NCBI GenBank assembly: GCA_047495785.1
Contig: JBLDXI010000015.1
Coordinates: 3,968,001-4,032,000, forward strand
Direction of reading: 5' to 3'
Length of the DNA: 64,000 nucleotides
Origin: Lepidodermella squamata
Lineage: Eukaryota > Gastrotricha
Each line of letters starts with the position of its first letter. The stretch's first letter is position 1. Below the pieces are notes generated by a model. The model had not been told where the DNA came from. It was given only the letters and a program-made list of their open reading frames with translations, and ran no database searches. The position numbers and the translations under genes were made by a program. Below are positions 42,260 to 53,122 of this stretch, piece by piece.

Positions 42260-43856
42260 GTAAGCACTCAAGCTAAAATTTTGATCTGCTTTCTCAAAAC
42301 GGATATCTCCGTTTTTCACCATATTTTGCATGACTATAGAACGCGAGCTGCTCTTTCACGTGGTATAAGATTTGAGGTGGGCAATTGCTGTGCAGTCTTG
42401 ATCTCATCAAAATAAATGAAACCATAGTGAAAAAGAGGTAAAAGCTGGTCGCTATTCTCTTGGATTTCAAGGCTGCATTTGATGTTATATGGCACAACAA
42501 CTTGCGGCTAAAACTAAAACAATCAGGTTTGCCGATTCCATTGGTAAGATGGATTTCGGACTTCTTAAGAGAACGCTCGTTTCAAGTAAGGGTTGGCAGC
42601 AGTCTAAGTGCAAGCAGAGATATTTTTTGCGGCGTACCGCAGGGGTCGCCTTTATCACCTCTACTTTTTATCTTTTATGCCATGGACATTCAGCCAAAAG
42701 GTTCCTCGCCGCAAGACGCCACCAGATCTGTCGCAAAAGGCACATTTGCTGACGACTCCCTAATCTGGGCCTTCGGCTACTCGATTGCAGCCAGCGTCGC
42801 GAGGCCAAGAAAGCGCCTCCGCTCAATCGAAGTGTGGTGCAACAAATGGCGGCTTCGCTTAAGCCCGGGAAAGTGTGAAGTGATCGTCTTCGGTAGATAT
42901 GGCAACTCGCCTCCTGAAGTACGCTTTGAGCTATATGGCCAGCCCCTGCCTCAGGTCAACCGCGCACGCTACCTCGGGATTTACCTCACACCCCAGCTAA
43001 GTTGGAATTACCATCTTGAAATAATCGCCTAAAAACTGAAGCCTCGCATTGGCGCCCTCTACGCCCTGGCCAAGCGGCATGTTTTGCCTAAAAACCTTTG
43101 TGTGCTCTTTTATAAAACAGTCCTGGAGTCCTTGGTTGCCTATGGAGCCCCTGCCCTTCGTTGCCTTGCGTCCTCCTCGGTTGGAAAACTGTTGGAAATC
43201 CAAGCCCACTGCCTTCGAGCCTTGCTTGATCTGCCCTTCGAAACGGAAGTAATTGACGTCATCGCTTACGCCGGAGTCGACTCCATTGAGGATGTCTTCC
43301 TTGGTGCCTTCAAACGCTATGGCGAACGCTGCTTAGCAGCAGGTCTAGATACGGCGGACTACATCAACTACGTCTGCGGTATCCGCCCAACGTCAGAAGA
43401 CGCTCGCAAAGTACTTGCCGAAAAGTGCCCAGCTTGGCATTTACGTGAAGTTTCAAAACCTAGCCAGCTGAGCCTCTCACACGACCCACGGGACTGGCTA
43501 CACGTCGTTTTATAACCAGCACTCTTTTTAGAGAAACGGCATATTATCTTTTCTACCGTTAATTTTATATCGCATTTTTACATTGTTGATTGCATCATAA
43601 ATTTCTAAGTCTATGAGGCTATGTAATCGCGCCGAGAGCGCCGTAACAGGCGGTGGTAGTAAAATAAAATCAGAAATATGCCAGGTATTTGTATCGTAAC
43701 AATGGTTGGGTTGCCCACCTCAAATCTTATACCACGTGAAAGAGCAGCTCGCGTTCTACATGCATGCAATAAATGGTGAAAAACGGAGATATCCGTTTTG
43801 AGAAATTCAATTTTGAATAAAAATGAAGATTCTGAAATTTTAGCTTGAGTGCTTAC
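42260..43856. repeat. Inverted-repeat arms (125-146 bp) enclosing a retrotransposon fragment
   Basis: Left arm 42260-42384 and right arm 43711-43856 are inverted copies of each other (for example GTAAGCACTCAAGCTAAAAT, CTCAAAACGGATATCTCCGT, GAGGTGGGCAA). The reverse-transcriptase fragment lies between them. No clear target duplication was seen. Confidence 0.7.
42460..43515 (+). pseudogene. 5'-truncated non-LTR retrotransposon reverse transcriptase
   Basis: The frame runs through RT motifs: LDFKAAFD (catalytic Asp), GVPQGSPLSPLLFIFY, TFADDSLI (catalytic FADD) and KCEVIVFG, then the jockey/I-type C-terminal thumb YLGIYLTPQLSWNYHL. A single in-frame TAA at 43030-43032 interrupts it. The same frame continues to 43515 (GALYALAKRHVLP, SLVAYGAPALRC, LLEIQAHCLRALLDLP). 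The endonuclease and N-terminal part are absent, as is usual after incomplete reverse transcription. Confidence 0.88.
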
Positions 43857-43869
43857 CATAGACATAATT

Positions 43870-45047
43870 TAGGATAGACTACTTACTCACGAGAAAAAGG
43901 GTGCTACGCCATGGGCGCCAGATGGTCAGCTGATTCATCAGCGCTTGGAGGTAAAGTAAACAAAATATTCCATTGGTTTTTAGCTGGTTCCGTGACGGCT
44001 TCGATTTTCCCAAGGGTTTAGATTTCGCAACGCAGTTTATTATGAAAGAAAACATAAAAACATAATATTCAATTTTGAGAATAACTCAGACGGAGGCAGC
44101 TTGGCCTTGACAGGCTTTCATTCGGGCAGAAAAAAATCGGCCGTAGGAACCAGAATTTCTTCGAAAAATCCAGAAACTCGGACAGCATTTCGTCCCCGAT
44201 TTGCATAATTCGGCAGCGTCTCGTGGGTGGGATCGCGCAGGATCCTCGAACAGATTCGGTCAGCAAGTCGTCTCCAAAGATCAATAGAACGCGCCGGGAA
44301 CACTGAGCAGAAAATCCAGAAAATCGGACAGCACTTTGATCCCATTTCGCAGAAATCACCACCTAGGACCTTGCAGCAATCTGCCAGCGGCAGTTCCCAT
44401 TCGATTGCGTCGGAAACATCGACGTACCAAACACCGTTGCGACGCGCTAGTCCGAAACTGAGCCATTTTTAACAACCAGAGCTGAAATTCCGACGGACTG
44501 CTGTAGAGCTTCTTTCATCGCATCCAAACGTGTCGTTCAAATCGAACCAGTTTCATCGGATTGCAAAGGCGCACAGTTTTCGCGAACATTGATGTCGATG
44601 AAGGAAGCCGGTTTCAGGGTTGATGGGTTATCAAACCATTCGGCTTCAAATGCGGCAGCTTATTTGCCAATCGGAGCAGAATTCTGGGAGCATTTGTTCG
44701 TGAAATTCGAGCAGAATTTCGGTCCGACGAAAATCGACGTTCGAAACGAGACGAAATTCGGAAGAATGAGAAAAATTAGCGAGAATGAGTGGAAAGCCAT
44801 TTTTCGATGAATTTTCAAGTTGGAGAGAGAAACCGATTCATTGTTGTTCTGTGTTACGGGTATTTACAGTAACATTGCCTTATCGACACAGGAGTATGTA
44901 ATTAATTGATAATATAGATTGGTATGTTTATTTGGGTTTCGATTGTTGATAATTTGAGTAAAGGTGATGATTAACAATTCGTACGCTGTCCTTCAAGACT
45001 TGAGATGCCATTTCGACAGCTTTGACACTGTTGAAGCCAAAGTTCTG
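43870..45047. other. Intergenic with imperfect internal repeats
   Basis: Two similar stretches about 150 bp apart (near 44160-44195 and 44300-44340: AAATCCAGAAA.TCGGACAGCA) suggest a degenerate repeat. Short frames on both strands (44069-44362 minus, 44227-44472 plus, 44589-44810 plus) are not recognised. Confidence 0.35.
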
Positions 45048-45353
45048 CTAAGGTTTCATTGCTTCAGTAGTTAATGAACCACGGGCACCAATGTAGAGAC
45101 CATGCACTTCGATTGAGTCTAAATTGTAAGCCTCACAAATGAAGTCGCTGCATGGGTCGTAGATTGTGCGTTTCTCTTTATTAACCAGTTCGAATTGGTC
45201 GATTGATGATTCGCATCGGATTGTGGGGTCAATTACTATACCGGTTCGGCTGCCTTTCCTAATAGCTAGGATGTCAAATCGTCGTGAAGAGCCGTTGTTG
45301 GCCACACAATGCCCTTCTTCAGTTACGTTACGCTGCGGGCTGAATGCTGGCAA
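45048..45353 (-). pseudogene. Non-LTR retroelement C-terminal fragment
   Basis: The minus-strand frame carries HCVANNGSSRRFDILAI, GIVIDPTIRCESS, NKEKRTIYDPC and IEVHGLYIGARGSL. I associate this pattern (RRxDILAI...xIDPTIRxE...vnxEKkxIY...vxGLxxGARG) with the conserved domain downstream of reverse transcriptase in some animal non-LTR elements. No RT precedes it, so it is a fragment. Confidence 0.6.
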
Positions 45354-45427
45354 AGCGAACCAATTGTTGCTGATTTCCTCACCTCGATACGAGAGATTAT
45401 TATATTCTCAATATATTCTCAAATATA

Positions 45428-46090
45428 TTCTCAATAAATAACAAACACAATTATGGCCGCTACGTTCAAAACGAAAATTAAAACGGAGAGAAAAACACCG
45501 AGTGTGATGTCGAGAAGTCGAGGGAATGAAATTTTAGTTTTACGGCATATATGATATTCCTTTGAAGCAATATTAGGAAATTGGCAGATAAAGAGGACAA
45601 CAAGGGTATGAACCGTCATAAGGGTGCCCAGAATCAGATTGCACGACGTGTAAAGCGAGAATAAGCTGACCGTTGACGTCTTCGGCAGTTCATATTATGA
45701 TAACTGGCTTTGAATGCTGAACGCGAATGCCAGAACAACCGTAACCGAAAACATTGGCCGATCTGGGCTTTGCGGTTCGATGAAAAGCGCAAGAATCTGC
45801 AAGATTCCCAAACTGACACTGGGTATGACGAAAGTTCCAATGTAGAAGACGTTGCTACGTTGAAGTCCCAGCATTATTTTTGCATGAGAACAGCCGTACA
45901 GTATTTGGTATAGTCATTGGTATAGTATTTGATGTAAAAACTTGAATTGATGCTGGTCAAGCTCCAGATCTGCCCTAGATCTGTAAAATCCTCGAGATCA
46001 ACCACCTCTGCTGAAAGGGAGGAATATCGAAGGGATCGCGTGTCTTCCCAAGCTTCGAATCCGATGAAACAGTCCTAAACATTCGATTAG
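45428..46090 (-). pseudogene. Type A Cys-loop receptor, last exon only, broken
   Basis: It matches exon 5 of A1/A2 (DCFIGFEAWED ... FVIY), but a 4-bp insertion near TKYC causes a frameshift before M1. A 3-bp insertion in the M2-M3 region creates an in-frame TAA (QLS-stop-YELPKTS). Exons 1-4 are missing. Its 3' flank includes the end of the type I membrane-protein gene (compare 38570), so the copied block began there. Confidence 0.88.
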
Positions 46091-46258
46091 GACTGTTTTG
46101 TGTGCTAATTCACTAATTCACCATAGCATATATCCCTGGGTTAGCTCACTTAAAGAATTGTTCGAATTTCCTAATCATTTTTCCTACGATCTATACAAAT
46201 TTCCTTCCGACAAACAGGTCAGAAGAGTTTGCAGAAGATTATCTTAGACGCACATTTT

Positions 46259-46365
46259 CAGGCTAGCCTATGTTTCGTCCGCCAACGCACGCCTATCAAG
46301 TATCAAGGCGTATAAACGGGCGAACAAATTCGTGGGCGCGCACCGACGAAACATAGGCGGGCCTG
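46259..46365. mobile_element. hAT-like MITE, 107 bp
   Basis: Ends are CAGGCTAGCCTATGTTTCGT and its inverse with two mismatches (CAGGCCCGCC...). Flanks CACATTTT and AACATTTT agree at 7 of 8 bases, as expected for an 8-bp hAT target duplication. It is inside the spacer of the 45.96-46.53 kb palindrome. Confidence 0.6.
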
Positions 46366-46387
46366 AACATTTTGAAATTTAAAATTT

Positions 46388-46530
46388 AATCGAATGTTTA
46401 GGACTGTTTCATCGGATTCGAAGCTTGGGAAGACACACGATCCATTCGATATTCCTCCCTTTCAGCAGAGGTGGTTGATCTCGAGGAATTTACAGATCTA
46501 GGGCAGATCTGGAGCTTGACCAGCATCAAT
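46388..46530 (+). pseudogene. Inverted fragment of type A receptor last exon
   Basis: Plus-strand copy of the 5' part of exon 5 (DCFIGFEAWED...QIWSLTSIN) with its preceding intron sequence. It is a near-perfect inverse of 45958-46090, making a large palindrome with a ~300-bp spacer. It ends abruptly in unrelated sequence. Confidence 0.85.
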
Positions 46531-49500
46531 AGAGATGCGACTCTCTATATAATGGCACATCGTTCACCTTGTGTTCCCCCGTGGATAATGTGTGTGAATT
46601 TCGGCAACAATACCATTCTTCTGCCGCAGTTGGTCCATCCAGAAATGAAAAATATGAATTGCTAGATAGATGGTGCATCTAGCATTTATGAGCAAAAAAT
46701 CAAAAACCTAGATTGGGGAATTTGTGATTTTTCCGATTTTTCAAATTAACTATAATTATACTGGGCGGATATGGCATTGGGTGTTCACCAAAGTGGTCGC
46801 TTGCCGCGATTTATCCGAACTACAGAAAGATCGTTAGTTTCCTTGTAGGACAGAAAGCTACGCGAAATAATTGATACCGAATAGCTGTAGTCCGCTGAAT
46901 CCAAGAAGCACACAATGGAGAAATTCGAATTTCTTGAACGACAGGTGGGGTTGACCATTATTTGAGGCCTGACCTTTATTATTTCGAATGACCTTTGGAC
47001 CCCGTCAATGCTCTGATTCTTTCAATCGGCTCAGTGAAAGGCGATCTGTAATGTTCTAAATTGCTGGGGATAGAATAAGTATGGTCCACACTCGCATTCG
47101 TTGCGACCTGGCTTTTTTTAAAAGCCGACGGGATCAGTTGATTCTGAACGGGCTTTCAGCTATAGTTGCTGCTTTGATTTGCACGAGCCAGTAAGCGATG
47201 CTCAACCCTAAAATTATCACCGACCTGATCATAACGAGGAACGTTGTACTCTTATCGAAATTCCAACTGATTCGTATTCACTCCGTTTATCCTAAGGGCT
47301 GACTGCTGCAGTGGTTCCAAGTTTCTATGCAAGTGGATGCTGAGTGAGAGAAGATGAGACATTTTATTTTTTTAATTCATAAAACAATAATTTTCAGTAA
47401 AAAACGAAGAATATTAAGGCCGCTTTGTTCAAAACAAAAATTAAAATTAAAATTAATTCGAAAAATTAAAATATGCAGCAAAATTTAAGAGTCTCATCTT
47501 TACTCTGAAACCAGATCTATTTGAAGATAGAGGGATAGAAATTTCGAACTACTGGAGAAATAATAGGCGAGCCTCACGGGTCAAGGTTTTCGAAAACGGG
47601 GCAAAGTGATGAGCCGAGCTTAACGAGAAAGTAGTGTGCTATAAAATGCTTCCTTACTGAGCGAAGCGAGAGAGAAGTTTTATTTGTTTAATATTTTCTG
47701 CCTTTCCAACTATAAATGTCCGGTTATTTCCATCGAGCAAGCGAGAGAAGTGCGTACTTCATAGCTTAGCTCAAAAACACGAGAAGAGCCTTACAGCGTG
47801 TCAATTTTTTATCTGAATAGCAAGGTGTATGAATATTTGAAAATCATCAAAAACTTAAAGGTCGATGAAGTACGGACAATATTTGTTGCCTCGCAATATT
47901 TTATGTACAACCTAACCATGAGGAATTTTTGGGAGCGGTTTCCAACATTCGATAGATCCAGTGTAAACTTTCCTGAAATTCTCATTAGAATCAGATTCGA
48001 GCGAAAAAATTGGCGGTGAAATGCTTCTTGCGATTTGTCAACAGAATTCATCTGCCTACCTAAAATTGGTGGCTTCACCAAGTTGGCACTGATTTTCTAA
48101 AAAAATTCAAAAAGCTATTTCGGATCGCATAGGCGGATAATGAATTTGTTGTGTGTGTTCCAGATTGAAATTCTCGGTTGACGGTTGACGGTTAAAGCCT
48201 TTCCACAAGGATGATGCCATCCACCCTTAAAACCTGAAATAAGCTATTTTTCAAAAATGGTAACCTTTTGCTAAAATCGCAAGAAACATTTTCACCACTA
48301 ATTTTTTTATCTCTGAAAGAAATCATATTTGATAGCATTTCTAGGGGTTTTCGAAGGCCCCGATCACGATGTTGAAACCCGCCTGTCTACAGTGAAAATC
48401 AAAAGTTATGCACGGTCAGGATTTTGTTGAGTTAAAACTAAAAACATCTCGCACGCGCCCGAACTATTTTTAGCTCCAAGCTTGGGTCAGCTAAAAATAA
48501 AAAGTGTAACTCGGACAGACCAAGAAGTTTTAATAGTTGTAAAAATATGAATATTCATAAAGTGCTAATTAATATTCCGAAGGCCTCAAAGTTGATAATT
48601 ATGTCAGAAAAATTCCGAAAAAATTGTTTTTGATCTGTCGACACCTTATTCCAAATTTTGTTGCATTTTTTGGCACTTGATTGAGAATGTCCCAGTTTCA
48701 TGACACCTCATGAATATATTCATATTCTTGAAACTATCCATGGAGCTATTTTTGGAGCTCGTGAGAAAGGCGTCATTTTGTTCCGTTTTGCAGGCGATAA
48801 ACAGTCTTATTTCGCACGTGCGAAACATTTCAACTATCGCCTCAATTCCACCGTGCGGATCTTTTGATTGCCACTGTATATCTATCACCGTTAAGACTGC
48901 GAAAAGTGGTCGAAATCGCCCTATCGGTCCAGCTGATTTCAGGCGATTTTTTGAGCACCCTAATTTCTACATCTCATGTTTTCATGGAGGATTTTCAGAT
49001 TCTAAATTACTCCCATGAAGGTCCCTAACATCACCCTTCACTGATAACACTAACAACAGTCAGCCTGAAATAGTCATCAACAATTCATTCAGTTGTATTT
49101 TGCCGGATTTCAGAAATATCGTTAGCTTCTTTGTTGGACGGAAAGCTGTGCAAAACATTTGGTTGAAACAGATTTAAGAATAATTGGCCGGATGAGTGAC
49201 CAGAACTACATAGGGTCACCCTGGAGCTGCAAGTGAAAACCGCTCTGACTTCCATACTCCTCCTTAGCAGCTACATCTTACGAAGCACCTGACCAAGAAG
49301 CTTTTCGAAGAGTTACTAACGCGATTATTTCACTCGATTATCTGTGAACATTCTATGATAGCCTGGGTTGACTTCGCTCCAAGCTTTCGGTCGACGACCT
49401 GTTCCGGGCTGTGACCTTTCTGGATCCTATACCCGAATAGTCATCTGGGGTGCCGATCAGCTGTAATCCGCCAAATCCGCAGACATGATAGCAGTAGATG

Positions 49501-50076
49501 TCTATGGCGAAATCTATGAAGCGCACGCATTGGAAAAATGCGATATTCGTAAACGACGGTTACCGACTGGTTACCGACTGGCGGTCTATTCAGAACTTCA
49601 GGCGGAAAAATGCCCAATGGCGGAACCAAGTTTCGAAGATGGCCCACACTCGCATACGTTGCGATCTGGCTCTTTCAAACGCCGGCTGGATCGTCAGACC
49701 GCCGTAACAGCTAATACCCGAAACAGCGAACGCGACAAAACAGCGAAAAATCTAATTTGCGACATAACAGCGATTTTAATATCGCACATTACATAGCATT
49801 TTGGGGAGGATTTTTCGCTGCTCTGTCACTTTCGCTGTTATGGCGGATTCGCTGTTCAAGCCGAAAAACCTTAACAACTTTGATAATAACAAGAAACGGT
49901 GTAATTATTGTCGAGGTGATATTTTACGTTCACTTATTCAATAGATTTCACTTTGTTAATCCATATGGGGCCGACTACAGTGTTTCCAATTTTCAATGCG
50001 AGTGGATGCTAGAAAAAGTGCTGACTGACAAGATGAGACATTTTATTTTTTTATTCAAAATAACACAAATTATTTT
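46531..50076. other. Gene-poor stretch with decayed duplicated segments
   Basis: 47340-47460 repeats the 3' flank and last codons of type A receptors (GATGAGACATTTTATTTTTTT, TTAAGGCCGCTTTGTTCAAAAC). Sequences at about 46800-47350 recur at about 49090-50040 (for example CACACTCGCATNCGTTGCGA), so a segment was duplicated and has diverged. 49718-49856 contains inverted AACAGCGA-type words resembling a small foldback element. No intact gene was recognised. Confidence 0.45.
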
Positions 50077-51464
50077 TTAATAAATAACAAAGATTATTAA
50101 GGCCGCTTTGTTCAGAACGTAAATTAAAATTGAGAGAAGTAAACCGAACGTAAGGTCGAGAAGTCGCGGGAGAGAAACTTTAGTTTTACGGCAAACTCGG
50201 AATTGCTTCGAAGCTAAATTAGGAAATTGGCAGATAAAGAGGACAACAAGGGTATGAACCGTCATCAGGGTGCCTAGAATCAGATTGCAAGATGTGTAAA
50301 GCGAGAATAAGCTGATTGTTGAAGTCTTAGGTAGTTCGGTCGATAGCTGGCTTTGAATGCTGAAAGCAAATGCTAGAACAACAGTGACCGAAAACATCGG
50401 CCGATCTGGGCTTTGCGGTTCGATAAAAAGCGCAAGAATCTGCAGAGTTCCCAAACTGACACTGGGTATTATGAAAGTTCCAATGTAAAAGACGTTGCTA
50501 CGACGAAGTCCAAGCATTATTTTCGCATGAGTAAAGCCATATTTTGCACTGTTTGAATAGTATTTGATGTAAGTACTTGAATTGATGCTGGTTAGGCTCC
50601 AGATCTGGCCTAGATCAATGAACTCGTCCTGGTCAACCACCTCCGCAGTAAAGGAGGAATATTGCATGTAACGCGAGTCTTCCCAAGCTTCAAACCCAAT
50701 GAAGCAGTCCTAATAGAAAGCATTCAATTATAGTCTCAAGTGATTATATTCTTTCTGCGATGGTTCTCACCTGTTCGTCGGAAGGAAATTTGAATAAATC
50801 TAAAAAAATTGTCTCAGATATAATTTATGAATTTTGTTTAATTGAACTTACTGAGGGCACAGCTAGATTCAAGAGTGGTCATTGCTGTCCATTGGATCCG
50901 TCCATCTGGATAAATATAAATTGTGCATATATCGCCACTCCTGGAGAACAAAAAACTCGAAAAACTGTGAAAGAATTCGGGCTTATCATACCTTTGTAGG
51001 TCTAGGGTATCTACTACCGCATTCATGTGCTATAAAAAATGATCATCTTCCTTATATTGGGAGGTTCATGTCAAGTCATAGTAGCTTCCTACCGTAATAA
51101 TAGGAATCCAAACGTAAGTAGGGGGTACTTCGATTCGGATAACATCACTCCACTGACTTGTTTCGCTGTCGTTGCCCCACCTAACGCAAGGGTGGTACCA
51201 GGTCGCTTCAACGTCGAGTAATACTGAGAAAGATTCCTTTTGCGTGTCGAGGCCGAAAAAGCGGTACAAATGCACGGCAAGGTTGATGTTGACGGGATCA
51301 TTCGCCTTTCGTACCGGCCTGAATGCAGTTTTATCCAGCAAACATTTATTGGCGAAATACTGATACATTTCATATTCTTGAATACTGAAATCAGCCGAGG
51401 TCGTATTTTGACCCCGAATTTGCGCGAATGCCAGAAAAATGACACACAATCGTAGAACTATCAT
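50077..51464 (-). CDS. Cys-loop ligand-gated ion channel subunit A2, five exons
   Basis: Exons 51464-51093, 51029-50992, 50940-50852, 50799-50771 (29 nt) and 50709-50077; 386 aa. The last four exons have the same lengths as in A1. Signal peptide MIVLRLCVIFLAFAQIRG. The Cys-loop CALNLFKFPSDEQDC (13 residues inside) is assembled from exons 3-5. M1 IGTFIIPSVSLGTLQILALF; M2 after QSPDRPMFSVTVVLAFAFS; M3-M4 loop short. Close paralogue of A1, strongest in exon 1 (FGLDTQKESFSVLLDVEATWYHPCVRWGN core shared) and the M2-M3 region. The gene is intact, unlike the exon-5-only copy at 45.4 kb. Confidence 0.92.
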
Positions 51465-51646
51465 CTTTACTTTTCAAGCTGGATTTGGTTAAAATGTAGA
51501 GCGAAAAATCGCGAAATGTGGAGCAATGATGAAAATTCCTAGGCTCCACGTCTGGCAACTCGGATATTACCCCGTAAAAAATAAATAAACCTCCACACCT
51601 TCGCTTTCCAACATTATATTTACTTGATCCAATATTGCACATTTTT

Positions 51647-53045
51647 TCAACAAGGTATAAGCACACTGAACGCAATCGCGTTGATGGTTATGAAAAAAGT
51701 CGCGAAAATTGCGCCGAAAATTGCATCGAGAAATCGGATGAACGGCAGTTGGAAACCGAAAATTTTGAACATGTGCCCATCGTTACTCGACTTGTACTTT
51801 TGCTGGCTAGCCATTACTAGGGTGATCAAAGTATATATGGTTACTACAGCTCCGAGAATTAAGCTAAAATTCGAATAGAGCGAGAAAAGGATTGTTGAAG
51901 AGGTTCTAGGCAGTTCCGACGATAATTGACTTTGAATAGAAAAAGCAAACGCTAACACAATCGTCGCCGAAAAAACCGGCCGATCTGGGTGTTTTGGTTC
52001 GAAGCAGAGTGAGCTAACTTGAAGGACGCCTAGGCAGAGACATGGAATTAGAAACATTCCGATGTAGAAGCTACTTTGACGGCGTAAAACCAGGCGAACT
52101 TCGGCATGGCTGTATCTTATAGAGTCGCCCTCGTATTGCTTGTGGCGAATACTTGCATTCGCCCCGCTAAACATCCACATTTGACCTTCGTCCATAAAGT
52201 AATCTGGATCCCCGACTTCACAGGAGATATTTTCAAAGTTTATCAATCTTTCATCCTCCCAAGGTTCAAATTGAATGAAGCAAGTCTTAATTAAAAGAAA
52301 TGAAATAACACTGAAAAAATTTGAAAGTAGCTTACTTCAACCTCGGCAGGAAATTTTAGTAAATCTAAAAAAATCATAAAAATTAGAAATTAGATGATAA
52401 TTTGAAGTGAGCTTTCAATACTCAAAGTGCAAGTTGATTCGAAAACTGTCATTGGCACCCACGTCATAACTCCATCAGGGTAAATATAGACAGCACAGCC
52501 ATCTCCACATCTAACAATAAAATTTAAAATTTAGTAAATTCTTCAAAAAACCGAATGAATATTACTTGTAGAGAATCATGATGTCATTTGCGGCGTTCAT
52601 GTGCTGAAAAATTAGTAAACATTTCCGATACCATGCACCAGTTTCGGACATCGTAACTCACGGTAATAGTTGGAACCCAAACAGCACTCGGTGGAATGGC
52701 CAATCTGATGACATTAGCCCACTGAGCTGTTTCGTTATCCTGGCCCCATCGGATGCAAGGATGCCGCCAAGTTATCCCAACTTCGGCTAGCACTGAAAAT
52801 GTTTCCTTCTGCGTGTCCAAACCCAAAAATTTGTACATGCGGACTGCAAAACTGAGGTCTACTACGATGCTGGCGTTTGCAACGGGACGGAAAAATCTCT
52901 CATTCAACATGCAACGATCTGTTAGATATTGCCATAATTTAGCTTCTTGAAGCTCGAACAAGTCGGCAGTGTTCGAATCAGCCAAAACATTACCCGGAGC
53001 GTGAATTCCGAAAATTACTAAAAATAACCTGAAATTGGACGTCAT
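51647..53045 (-). CDS. Cys-loop ligand-gated ion channel subunit B, five exons, apparent 1-bp frameshift
   Basis: Exons 53045-52662, 52603-52566, 52510-52422, 52364-52336 and 52284-51647, the same plan as A1/A2. Signal peptide MTSNFRLFLVIFGIHAPG. Binding-domain motifs LDTQKETFSVLAEVGITW and IYPDGVMTW. Cys-loop CTLNLLKFPAEVETC (13 residues). M1 IGMFLIPCLCLGVLQ, M2 after KHPDRPVFSATIVLAFAFS, then M3 and M4. Exon 5 opens in frame (TCFIQFEP) but the sequence around 52258-52264 is one base short of the expected ...P/A-W-E-D codons. The remaining 200-residue frame with all four TM segments is therefore shifted. This is either a recent disabling mutation or an assembly/sequencing error next to CCC. 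Otherwise the gene looks intact. Confidence 0.75.
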
Positions 53046-53122
53046 TTTTTGGACAATGCCAGGTCAATTTTTATTATTCTCAACAATAAAATGTACATCA
53101 TATTACAGCGGAAAGGCGTATT

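Noticed and set aside
45166-45441. Plus-strand 91-residue frame
   Set aside because: Antisense to the retroelement fragment with recognisable minus-strand motifs.
47798-49018. Short frames on both strands
   Set aside because: No ATG-consistent long frame, no family features, lengths expected by chance.
49718-49856. Small foldback element with AACAGCGA words
   Set aside because: Inverted words are visible but imperfect, and no target duplication could be defined; mentioned only in the gene-poor region entry.
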